A stretch of DNA of 64,000 bases from Pyricularia pennisetigena (Eukaryota > Ascomycota > Sordariomycetes > Magnaporthales > Pyriculariaceae): positions 2,235,570 through 2,299,569 of the forward strand of contig NC_043741.1 in NCBI RefSeq assembly GCF_004337985.1, written 5' to 3'. This document shows positions 22,241 to 32,837 of the stretch, piece by piece (positions within the stretch are counted from its first letter, which is position 1; each line of letters begins with the position of its first letter). The notes below the pieces were generated by a model. The model ran no database searches and was not told where the DNA came from. It saw nothing but the letters and a program-made list of their open reading frames with translations. The position numbers and the translations under genes are program-made.

Positions 22241-24033
22241 CTATGCAACATGGGCAACATCTTTTTCCTTCTTTTCGTCAATAGAATCCGCATCTCCGTC
22301 CTTCTTGGCAGCCGCAATGGAACCTGCCGAGTCGACCACGACCGGCCTGCCTCGTAGCTGGTCCCAAACAGCCTTGTGCATAGGCTTGGCGAAGAGGGCG
22401 TCCATCTGCTCGATGAAGATGCCTGTTGGAGTGACAGTTAGTATGTGGCTAATAAAGTTATACAAAAAGGCGACGAAGAAAAAAAAAAAAAAAAAAAAAA
22501 ACACGGCGCTTACCTCTCGTCTCGGGCACAAAGAAAAACGCCCAGATGCCCATGGCGACCACAAAGGCCCCAAACATAAAGTAGGTGCCGTAGCCGAGGT
22601 CCGTGATCATGTAGGGGGTGGCGCGGGCGACGACAAAGGAGCCAAGCCAGGTGGTGGCGGTGGTCAGGGCAACACACAGCATGCGGATGTCGAGCGGGAA
22701 GATCTCGGCGGCGTAGGTCCAGGTGATGCCCTGCCAGGTGGCGCAGATGACAAAGGCGTTGAGGTAGATGCAGACCATGGCGAGGTAGCCCCAGCCGTCC
22801 TGGACCAGGTCGCCCTGGGCGGCGCGGCGGAGCGGGTCGGCCCTCATGACGTAGCCGCCGACGTAGAAGAGCGGCAGGCAGCCCAGCAGGGCGCCCCAGA
22901 TCAGACCCTTGCGGCGGCCGAGGCCCTCGACCACCAAGAAGGTGAAGGCCAGCATGCCCAGCATCTTGGCCACGCCGTAGATGCCGGTGCTGAAGAGCTT
23001 GGTGGCCGTGCCGGTGATGCCCAGCGTCTCGAAGATGCGCGGCGAGTAGTACGTCATGATGTTGACGCCCGTGAAGCTCTGCAGGAACATGAGGGCCGCC
23101 CCGATGGCGATGCGGTTCCGCGTGCCCCTCTGAAACACCTTGGCCAGCTGCTGCTTCTTGCTCATGCGCATCGTGCTCCTCTCCTCCACCTGCGCCCTGA
23201 TGGCCGCCATCTCGGTGCGGACGTACTCGTGGTCCGCCGGCAGGTTGCGCAGGTACGTGAGCACCTTCTCCGCCTCGTCGAACCTGTCGCCCCGCGCGAG
23301 CCAGCGCGGCGACTCGGGGCAGAAGAGGATCCCCGCCGCCAGGACCACGATGGGGAGCAGCTGCAGCGCCAGGGGCACGATCCACTGGGCCTCGTTCCGG
23401 ACGTCGATGGTGCGGTCCGTGGCGTAGTTGATCCAGAACCCCAGCATGCCGCCCGACTGCGACGCCACCTCGAAGATGCCGACCAGCCTGCCGCGGACGC
23501 TGGGAGGGGACGTCTCGGCGATGTAGACCGGCACGACGAGCGACGCCGATCCGATGCCCAGCCCGCCGATGGCCCGGCCGGCGATGATGAGGGAGACCTG
23601 CCCGTTGGCGGCGGCCATCATGCTGCCGCCCACCATGAAGATCAGGCACGCGATCAGGATGGACCAGCGACGACCGATCCGTTCCGCGACGGGGAAGGTG
23701 AAGAGCGCCCCGAAGAAGCAGCCGACGTGAAAGGTGCTGACGATGTTGGCGCTGTGGGCGTCACGGAGCGAGGCCGGGATGTCGTTGAAGCCAAAGTCTC
23801 GCTTGAACGAGTCCAGGGCCATGGTGCCACCGATGACGGCGCTGTCGTAACCCACTTGCCGAGGTAGAGAGGTCTGTCAGCATCGATATGAAAAAGGAAG
23901 AAAAAGCTTAAAAAGTCAATGTGGACGACCTACTTGCGAGCGCTGCACATGATGCCACCAGAGCAATCCAGTGAATGGTCCAGTTGCGGACCTCGGGAGG
24001 ATCATTCGTCCCCGCTGCGTGAGACCAACCCAT
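22241..24033 (-). CDS. MFS sugar/quinate-type transporter, three exons
   Basis: Exon 1 is 24033-23934, exon 2 23854-22514 and exon 3 22422-22241. The introns are 79 bp (GTAGGT...GGCAAG) and 91 bp (GTAAGC...CAACAG), and all phases agree, giving 540 residues, the family norm. Exon 1 gives EVRNWTIHWIALVASCAALA, joined to MGYDSAVIGGTMALDSF, the first transmembrane helix and loop typical of QutD/Qa-Y quinate permeases and related sugar porters. Other MFS sugar-porter motifs are VAERIGRRWSI, PVYIAETSPPSVRGRLVG, CPESPRWLARGDRFDEAEKVL and FVPETRG|IFIEQMDALF, the last completed only after splicing. Twelve membrane helices are apparent. Location is the plasma membrane and mechanism proton symport (family knowledge). 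Substrate cannot be fixed from sequence; the N terminus favours quinate or hexose. Intron 2 holds a 23-nt poly-A (plus strand). Confidence 0.9.
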
Positions 24034-26194
24034 GATGAAGGAACTGCTAGCAAAAATGGGCAAATTTCAAGGGTACCCAAGATAAAAACAAAAAAAAAAA
24101 AAAAGTCACAAGGGAAAAATGTTGGTTGACAGACCGGTCAAGGGTGGTTGTCAAGACAAGAGACTAGACGAAGAGCAAAGAAAGGAAAGCCTCATCTCCA
24201 TTTCCTCTGATGTTCAAACGGTCAGCAGCCACAGCTCTTATACCATAGTCGACCACACCCCCCCTTCCTCGGAAAACTTTTGATGCAAAGTCACGCAAAC
24301 GAGGGGCAAGCAGTGCAGCGAAAAAAAAAGAGACAGAAAAAAATCATGTTCGCCAAGGACAACAATCATCCACACAACCAGCTCGGCGTTACCCATTCAC
24401 ACAAGTCTGACTGCTGGAAGTGAAGATCCCATTCAAGCTTTATTGGTTGGCAACCCCGCGCCAAGGCATAAAACCTGGAGACTGAAAAGATTGAACTGGG
24501 GAAGAGGGCCGGGGGAAGTAGGAACCAAGGTGGTGGTTATGTTGTACAAGTTTTGCAGACGTGCGCGTGACCCCGTGGGGCACCTGCTGGGGGCTCCTTG
24601 CACTTTTTTTTTTCTTTTCTTTTTCTTTTGCCTTGCTGCCAAAGAGACGAACGAGGCAGAAAACAAAGGGGATGAGCTGAAAACAAAAAAGAAAAAGGGG
24701 GGTGACAAGGTTGGAACGCGGTGTTCAGGCCGACATGACGATTGATGACAGTTGTGTTGTGATTTCTTCTTTGGAGTAACCTGCACACCCTCTCCGGCAT
24801 GTACAAACGCTACGTTACCTAGAAAAGAAGTCCAAACAAGAACTTCTTGGTGGCTGGGCTAAGCTGCTAGCTCCCGACGCCTAGTATGTTGAGACCAACG
24901 AGGCCAAGCAGCCAAGCAGCCAAGCAGCCAAGCAAACACCCTGACATGATATGATGATACATTGTGAATAAAAAGGAGGAACAACAAAACTGAACCCCCC
25001 NNNNNNNNNNNNNNNNNNNNNNNNNNNNNNNNNNNNNNNNNNNNNNNNNNNNNNNNNNNNNNNNNNNNNNNNNNNNNNNNNNNNNNNNNNNNNNNNNNNN
25101 NNNNNNNNNNNNNNNNNNNNNNNNNNNNNNNNNNNNNNNNNNNNNNNNNNNNNNNNNNNNNNNNNNNNNNNNNNNNNNNNNNNNNNNNNNNNNNNNNNNN
25201 NNNNNNNNNNNNNNNNNNNNNNNNNNNNNNNNNNNNNNNNNNNNNNNNNNNNNNNNNNNNNNNNNNNNNNNNNNNNNNNNNNNNNNNNNNNNNNNNNNNN
25301 NNNNNNNNNNNNNNNNNNNNNNNNNNNNNNNNNNNNNNNNNNNNNNNNNNNNNNNAAAAAAAAAAAAAAAAAAAAAAAAAGAACTCACATGTCTTTTCCC
25401 CGCACCGGCATTGCAGTCCCCAGTGAGCCTTCAAGCAGCACCTACAGCAGCGGCGCAGCGCCCAATGTGACAATGTGAACATGGAACGGGCAGGCGTCGC
25501 TCCCCCCAGAAACCGACATCGAAAAATCTGTTCGTCTTGGCTTAATGAGGGACCATTGTACTCCGCAAATGCCAAGCTGAATTTGGAGCCGCCAAGGCAA
25601 ATGTCTACGGAGAGATGACCGATGTTTTGGGGTCTGCAAAAAAAAAAAAAAAAAAAAAAAAACAGTCAGCCCTTACCCTAACCCTGGTTAACTTGACAAA
25701 GTCGCTCTACTCGATCCAACATGCATTCCGTCGCTTTTGTATTTGCGCTTCTCTCCCAGCTCGGTCTCTGACATGTACTCGCAAGCACAATGCCTTGCGT
25801 GCACGCTTTTTTGATGCTTTGGCAGACCCTTGGACCATCTGTGCGTTTCCCGTATTCTCGGACCAACCATGTCGTAACTTTGCATAAAGGAATACAGAAA
25901 AAAGCTTTTCATCCCGTCATCTTACTGTGATCCTTTTCCCAATCCCGTTGGGCGTTCTCAGCAAGGGATATGACAGTGACGTGGAGAGGCTGTGTTACGA
26001 CCCGACCTGTCCGTCCGGATGGGTATGTATATATAAGAGGTCATCATTACTTGCCAAGACCTGGTGGGGAGCTGTTTGGCCTGATATTGCACAGAGGAAA
26101 GAAACAAATAGCCAAGTTCCTGAAAGAAAAGAAAGAAAAAAAAAAATCACTGCAGCAAAAAACAAAAACCGCGCCTCTCTTTTTGGACGCCAAG
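24034..26194. other. divergent intergenic region with 355-bp N gap
   Basis: Lies between the starts of the MFS transporter (minus) and the GH28 gene (plus). It contains an N gap at 25001-25355 followed by poly-A, a short AAGCAGCC tandem repeat (about 24904-24934) and a poly-A at 25638-25661. No gene is supported; some sequence is missing here. A TATATAA element near 26027-26033 lies about 165 bp before the GH28 start. Confidence 0.6.
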
Positions 26195-26464
26195 ATGCTA
26201 ATCCGCAGCGCAGTGGTCCTTGCGGTGATCTCGCAGGTGGCGAGGTGCATCCCCGTGGGCGCGGACGACGTTGGCCAAGAGTGCGTGTTTGGCGGGTCCG
26301 ACGGGTTCGCCAGGATCGGCCGGTCCAAGGCTTCGTGTTCGTCCCTGGTCATCTCGGCCATGAAGCTCTCCGCCGGGCAGACTCTGGATTTGACAAACCT
26401 CCAAGATGGTGCAACTGTAAGCTGACGCAAAAACCCGGATGGCGGAATGCAGTTTCTGCATAAC

Positions 26465-26499
<35 letters not shown>

Positions 26500-27466
26500 G
26501 ACGCTGACGGCAGATTTTCAGGTCATTTTCCGTGGAACCACAAGCTTCGACCATGCAGATGGTGGCGGCCATGTATTTTCAATTTCTGGTTCGAGGATAA
26601 ATATCCATTGTGACCAGGACTGTACGCTCGACGGGCCAGGAGCTAAGGGCCAGGCCGGCGTCGGCAAGTCAGGGTCTTTGTTCCACCTCGAGAACCTCGT
26701 CGACTCCTCGATCGTAGGCCTCAACATCAAGAACGCACCCGCGCATGGACTTTTGCTCAACAATGTGCAGAACCTGTCCATAAAGAATGTGAGCATTGAT
26801 GGTGATGCTGGCGGTGGTCTCGGTAGAGACGTTGCTGGTTTCACAATCTCGAACAGCAGCAACGTGTTCATCGATGCGTCAGTGGTGCGGGGACAGGACA
26901 GCTGCGTGGCTGTGGAAAGTGGGAGCGTAAGTGCAGTCTTTCCCCAATCAACCCGAACCTCAGGACGCAGTCCACGACACTAGACTCACTCACCCACGCA
27001 GAATATTGAATTCACCAACGGCCTCTGCTCCAGCGGCAACGGCATCACCATCGGCCCGGCCGGCAAGTCCACGACCGCCATCTCCAACATCACCGTTTCC
27101 GACACCACCATCCAAAAGGCCCAGGTGGCCGCCATTCAGGTGCAGAGCTACCCGGGCGGCACAGGCTCCATCAAGAACGTCACGTTCCGCAACATCATCA
27201 TCGACGGCGGCGGCGCTCCCGGGTCTGGAATAGTGATCAACCAGGCCTTTGAGAGCAGGGATCCGGCCGCCACGCCGCCGAACGGCGTCACCATATTCAA
27301 CCTGGCGATGCGGAACGTCACGGGGACGGTGGGCGGCGGCGCTGCTGATGTCTCCATCAGATGTGGGCTGGGTGACTGCCATGACTGGACCTGGGAGGAC
27401 GTGAGCGTGACTGGTGGCGGCAAGGCGGGTGACTGTGTCAATCTTCCCAAGGGCGTCTCTTGCTGA
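26195..27466 (+). CDS. secreted GH28 polygalacturonase-like protein, probably catalytically dead
   Basis: Exons 26195-26416, 26522-26926 and 27002-27466. The introns are 105 bp and 75 bp, both phase 0 (GTAAGC...TTTCAG; GTAAGT...CACGCAG), giving 363 residues, the usual length of fungal polygalacturonases. A signal peptide covers residues 1-18. The parallel beta-helix pattern is clear: VIFRGTTSF, SGSRINIHCDQDCTLDGPGAKGQAG, LKIKNAP-like coils (IVGLNIKNAPAHGLLL), FTISNSSNVFIDAS, VTFRNIIID and a C-terminal CGLGDCHDWTWEDVSVTGG. The active-site motifs are altered. NTD becomes DVA (177-179), DD becomes D200-S201, HG becomes N222-G223 and RIK becomes QVQ (255-257). Only one of the three catalytic Asp is kept. 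Fold assignment is firm. Loss of pectinase activity is inferred from known Aspergillus PGII catalytic residues. Intron 1 carries 31 A. Confidence 0.87.
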
Positions 27467-27720
27467 GGTCCGTGAGTGTTTTTTTTTTTTCTTTCTTCTT
27501 TGGATTAGACTAGACCTAGAGCCTGAAGAATAACAGTACTAGCTCATCAAGCTAGGTGGTCTCCAGGACTTGTTGTCATGGACACGAATAGTATGTGAAA
27601 ACACAGATGCATTGTCTTTTTTAGATGCATGTACCTCCTCGTGCTTCAAATTTCAATAAAAGTCAGAATGACTACCTGCTCAAAACAAGACACCAAAAGA
27701 CGTTCCGGCTGTGCTATCAG

Positions 27721-27915
27721 CTACCCATGCCGTTTCACCCCTTCAGCATCCCCTTGCGAGAGCTCTCTTTCTCTGGCAAGGCAGCCAGGGCACAGTTTGG
27801 GCACCAGCATCATCTTCCCGCCGCATCCTGGCAGCTTGCAACGGCATTCGTCGGTTGGAAAGTTATCCTCCGAGACGCAATGCCCACACTTGTATTGAAA
27901 CCTGGTGAGACCCAT
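27721..27915 (-). CDS. small Cys-rich zinc-ribbon-like protein (64 aa)
   Basis: A 64-residue frame starting MGLTRFQYKCGHCVSEDNF with a good context (GCAGCCATGGG). Cys or His at 10, 12, 13, 24, 26, 31, 42 and 45 form CGHC, CRC, PGCGGKMMLVPKLCPGC. This spacing suits one or two zinc ions. It resembles short uncharacterised fungal proteins with a CGH...PGCGGKMVLVP...LCPPC-type pattern, but I cannot name a family. No signal peptide. It lies 255 bp past the GH28 stop on the opposite strand. It could be a real small gene or the end of a longer one whose other exons I did not find; nothing in the 300 bp upstream gives a splice-joined extension. Confidence 0.5.
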   Translation of the reverse strand: MGLTRFQYKCGHCVSEDNFPTDECRCKLPGCGGKMMLVPKLCPGCLARERELSQGDAEGVKRHG

Positions 27916-30247
27916 GGCTGCTGAGGCTTTTACGGAGCCTTGGTGTAGCTTTACACAGTGAAATAGAAGGATATGCTGGTAGCTTGGTGGTGAGCCTAGA
28001 GGTTTGATCTCGGGCTGTTCAGTATGTTGATGGACAGAATGCCTTTATACATGATGAATCGTTTGACGTAACCAACTTTTGAGTTTTCCTGAGTCTTTGA
28101 GCCAAAGCAATACAAACGTATACTGGTATTGAGTCTAATCGACCAAATTTTCCGTCAAGAGCAACTATACTGATCAATAGATAGTCAACCTTTACTACAA
28201 ATGCTGATGACAGACCTCGGCTGGCAATTGTGGACCTGATCCGATGCTTTCAAATACACATGAACGAGTGTGCTGTCTAATGTCTATTCAAGCTGTGTCA
28301 GCACCCTTCAAATCCATGCAGGCGCGGCTTGGATTTGGCGGGTCTTTTTTCTGGCCAAACAAGACTGCATTCAGCCCGAACCATATCCGATGCGGTATAG
28401 CCTAGAAGAGCGAGGCTGAAGGTGATGGAGTTGTTAATTCGCCCACCGATGACGTTGCACTCTACTTGAGCATTTGTAGTTGATAGATGATCTGACAGTC
28501 CCATGCTGTTGGTTTTGCTGACCATCCCACAGGTGATGATGGGATGAAATGTTGGTAGTTCAGGGGTGTACTCCTTTCTTTCGACCAAAGCTTATCCGGT
28601 GGTCCAAGGCGCGTTACGTTGTACTTGCTTGTACCACGCAGAACCTCAGAGCCGTATCCGCGTCACGTCAAGCTCAGCCATTATGCTCATTTCTTTTTCT
28701 TCTCAGCGAAGGATTGCTCTGGGTGTGGACATCTGGACAGGGGATGAAGGCCCCCCCGCAAGAAGTACCAGGCGCTGTTTGATGAGTAAGACAAGCGATG
28801 AAATTGGGCGGGGTCTCAATGATTGAGTGAATTGATGATCAATTCCTGGCTAGGTGAGGTGACCTTGACGGGCGAATTTTGTTGGTCTGGGCGTGAACCC
28901 TGGAGGAAGCCCTTGAGCACGGCACCTCGACAGATGGCGCTCCGACTGAAGTACAGTTTAGCAAGTTGAAATACACAAAAATAATCAATCTGAAATAACA
29001 TACGGTTTGTTACTAGCGCCCTGCGAAATTTCAACCCGTTTGGTTTTGTAGTGCAATTTAATACAGTCAGTCGTACAGGTACAGGCTGGACCTAGTCTCA
29101 GTGCTCAGACTAGACCCCCCTGCTTCGCAGTGGGGCCGGAGCGCTCCATGTACCTTTCAGCCACAAGGCTTTTCGACCAATTACATTGGCCGAAAAGATC
29201 GCGCTCGTTCTAGTCTGAGCACTGAGACTACCCATCTTTCCTTATCTGGAAAACCCCTAAAACGACCCGAGATGTTCGGCTTCAACTGCAGGAAATTTCC
29301 CGGTCCGAAAAAAAGCAACGCCACTTCACGGCTTTTGTTTGCAAAAGTCCAAAAAAAAGCTTTGCGATATCATCAAAGGAATAGAAGTGGGAGAAATCAC
29401 AATCTAAAATATAATTACTGTGGCTTGAACAGTATTTGACATGCACCTTCTTCTCTTCAGCTCAAAATCTTGGTTAATAGTACCTGTACAGTTTCTCCAG
29501 GGTATGTTTGGCCGTAACACCTACCACCAATGGATTGACAAATGACGAAACAGGCCTGCATTGGGTCGAACATTTTGACAATTTACGAAATCGCGGACAA
29601 AACGCGTACATTGAATGATTGTCCCTGACGGGTACACCAACAAGAAATCAATGACTTCATCCGGGCACACATCATTATGTTGGCAAAATGGAGCTTTCTG
29701 ACCTTCGCAGCAGCCCATAAAAAGCTGATAATAAGAGAAAGTATAGCCGGGAGTTTCCGAGGGGCTGTAATTATTCGTTGGCTACTCTTGACTTGAAACT
29801 TTATTTAGTGATTTTCTTAGTTGGTTACATTTCATAACAGGATGTTATGCGCGTAAACACGTTGTTAAATTTTGCAACACTATCCAAAAGCTGAAGGGAA
29901 TAGTAAAGCTCTAATAGACAAGATGAATATGTTGAGTTGACGTCGGCCAAACTCTTCAATTTAGTAAGCAGCGGACATGCTAACTTATAAGAAATGCGGT
30001 GTATGAGTCGAGGTTTTAGTAGCCCTAACCCCTGCATCTTTCTAGAAAAGAGCAACTTGGATAGGATGTAAGGACATTAAGATACGTGTTATCGCGTGCA
30101 AGGAACCGCTTGCAGGCATTCTGTTTCTGACCTAGCCCTCCAGACGCCCTATTATGCAGTGAGGCTTTGTTAGGTACGCCAGGAAAAGCATGTGGGGCCG
30201 AAATTTAGACTTTTCAGTAGAATTGTTATTTCCGTGCTTATATATCG
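27916..30247. other. gene-poor, AT-leaning intergenic with one MITE
   Basis: Apart from the inverted-repeat element at 29093-29230, I see no gene, only short frames without motifs. The base composition turns more AT-rich here than in the first 27 kb. Confidence 0.55.
29093..29230. mobile_element. MITE copy 1, perfect 22-bp terminal inverted repeats
   Basis: The first 22 bases (29093-29114, TAGTCTCAGTGCTCAGACTA plus GA) are the exact reverse complement of the last 22 (29209-29230), giving a 138-bp element. An inner near-palindrome (CTTTTCGACCAAT...ATTGGCCGAAAAG, about 29169-29198) would form a second stem. There is no coding capacity, so it needs a transposase in trans. The interior matches, in reverse orientation, the sequence at about 54765-54894, which makes this a family and not a chance hairpin. 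Confidence 0.85.
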
Positions 30248-32837
30248 TCAAAAGCTGGCCTGCTTTTGGAATTTGTTACCTTCTCCAACTACCATAACTG
30301 TGTCAAAACGTTTAACAAGCTCAACATGGTGGCTTTTTGCAAAGCAAGATGTCAGCTGTTGGTTCACGAGTTGGTTTCTCAAAATAAAAGTAGTGTACTT
30401 ACGTAGCCATAATAATAGTAGCACTGTTGAATCGATTAAGCAAATTGCACAGCACTTGGTCCTCGGTCTTTTGGTCGAGGTTGGCCGTTGGCTCGTCTAA
30501 TAAAATAACCTTAGGCCGCCTCAAAAACAAACGGGCGAACTCGATGCGCTGCTTTTCACCGCCGGACAAAAAGCTGTGGGGATTGCGATATTAAAAAAGA
30601 AAAAAAAAAAGAATTGTCAGCAAATCGGAAATCCCAGAGGCGGTTTGAGCATCACCAAAGGCAACCAACCATCCCTGTTCCCCTATTTGAGTTTGGTATC
30701 CATGGGGGCGAGCCATGATAGTATCGTGAATCATGGCATTCCTGCAAGCTTCATAAACTTCTTCATCGCTGGCATCCGCCTTCCCTACCCTGATATTTTC
30801 CATCACCGTGGTGTTGAATATGTAAGGCATTTGCGGCACTATACCGACAAAGCTGTGAAATCTTTGTGAAGGGAAATTGCAATTGTTAATTAGTGCGTGA
30901 ACAATAAAAGCCAGGCTAAACAAAAGCTTTAAAAGGGTAGGCAGTACTTACGAGTTTTGGTCGATATTTTCAACGTTTTGGCCGTCAATCAAAACGAGAC
31001 CGTTGCTGGGCGACAAATAGCGCATAAACATCTTCAGGAGGGTCGTTTTACCGGTTCCGCTCGGCCCGAGGAGGGCGACCTTGGTGGCCGGTTTAATTGT
31101 CATGCTTAAACAGTTTATAACCGGCTTATCCATGCCTGGGTATGTGAAAGAGACGTCGATCAATTCTAAACTCCCTTCGGTGCACTCAAGCTTTCGGCCG
31201 TTCGTCCGACGGGCGGAAGCGGCGGGGCCTTTCTCCAAAATGCGTCGCAGCGGCGCTGCGTCGGAAAACGCGTCGACTAACTCGGGCACATTGCGCATTA
31301 ATTCGCCGAATTGATACCAAAGCTTCTGCCATACCGGGATGAAGAATATCAAATCTCCAGAAGTGGCAGTCCCTTGAGCAAACTGATAAACAATAATAGA
31401 ATAACCAGCGGCAATACCGCAAAAAGTAACCAGGTTTTGGAAAAAACTAAAATTAAGTCTTGTCCCCTCCAAATTACGCTCCAGGTCGGCAACCTCTTCC
31501 AAAATGGATTTGTACCGGGTAATTTGGTTTTCGACCAAGTTGTAGTTGAATATAGTGGCCCAGCCTCGCAGACTATCCTGGCGGAAACGCTCTTGGAAAA
31601 GTTGAGCCCGACGAGCAGTAGTGTTTGCCTGTGACCGTTTTTGGATCCCATTTTTATTGACGACAACGATAAGAATTGCCTGGTAAAATATAGTAAGTAA
31701 TAGAAAAAACCCATGCCGGCTGACTAAGCTTTTGGCGGCAATGATAATTCCAACTATCTGGACAATATAAACCAGAACAATTGACTCGAATAAATCCACA
31801 AATGGTTTTGCATCGTCCATTGCTTTGCTCAAGTCCGTTGGGCTGGTCAAAGTGTGGAAAGTGGGCCCCATAGAGATTATTTTGGCGTAAGTACGCAGAT
31901 TGAAAGCTTTGCTTCTCTGCAAATTCAAATCCGCTTTCAAACTTCCGTAAATATAGGGCAAGGTAATGTTGATAGCCCAAAGTAACAAAAAGTTTCTGAG
32001 CGGTTTCTGGAGATTTGAGCCCGTCGTTGCCTTGTCCAAGAATGAGGTGAAGGCGAGACGCTCATGCATTTGTGTAACTTGGTGGACCAGCAGGAGCAAA
32101 AACGAAGCTACCAAACGTATCATTTGCAACGGTTGGTCAGCAGGTAGCATGTATTCGAGGAAAATCCTGAATCGCTTTAGGACTGGCCACCATCCGCCAA
32201 GGTTCTTAGCTTCCCGTTGTATATCGATTTGAAAGCCGAACGTGTCGCCTGGGCCGCTGCCAATATCCCGGGGCGAAGGCGGATCCGGCTCAGAAACTGT
32301 TTTGTAGCCTTCCAAGACTTCTGGCATAATTCGGAATAGGACCATACCACACGTTGTCATCTTGGAAATATTGATAGCGGAGCTGAGCTGCGAAGAGAGG
32401 GAAAATACGGCTTGACGCGGGAAACCCGAGTGAACAACATTGAGCAGCTCGACTGCGCAAAGGAGGCAAACAAACGTGGCTCGAACAAGCAATATTGGCT
32501 GTTTGTTGGTGTTGTTTGCCTCCTCCTCGGCATATATCAAGGTGGCGAAGATAAAGATCGTTTCCGGTATGAAGGTTATAATGTTCGGGAAAAGGCCGCG
32601 AGCCAAATTTTGTTTAAGAAGGATTGCGAACCCGAGAACCTCCAAAAAGCAAAAAACAGCTAACAATGAAACCAAATTGACTCGATTTTTATTCCGGATA
32701 GAATGACCAACACCAAACAGCTTGAGAGCTGAAGTGGGCACTAATGCTACGAAAATAGCGGCGGCACCACAGCAGCCACGGCCAATAGAGATCCAAGGGT
32801 TGAGCTCTGCTATCATTGCGGTAAAGTATTGAGACAT
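30248..32837 (-). CDS. half-size ABC transporter, HMT1/ABCB type, four exons
   Basis: Exons 32837-30952, 30852-30670, 30573-30403 and 30332-30248, giving 774 residues with consistent phases. The donors are GTAAGT, GTTGGT and GTAAGT, and the acceptors CACAG, CCACAG and AAAAAG. An N-terminal set of about five hydrophobic segments (TMD0-like) precedes the six-helix ABC membrane domain and one nucleotide-binding domain. Visible motifs: Walker [10 protein letters not shown] (591-599), Q-loop FVGIVPQ (630-636), signature LSGGEKQ (692-698, restored only by splicing), Walker B VILLDEP (712-718), H-loop ATHH (H748). This architecture matches fungal HMT1-type vacuolar transporters (glutathione or phytochelatin conjugates, metal tolerance). 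The tail ends 26 residues after the H-loop. The start MSQYFTAM was preferred; a TATA run lies 50-60 bp upstream. An ATG at 32939 would add 34 residues. Confidence 0.85.

Noticed and set aside
22305..23867. 520-codon plus-strand frame
   Set aside because: Antisense shadow of the MFS transporter; the composition is charged nonsense and the sense strand has clear MFS motifs and introns.
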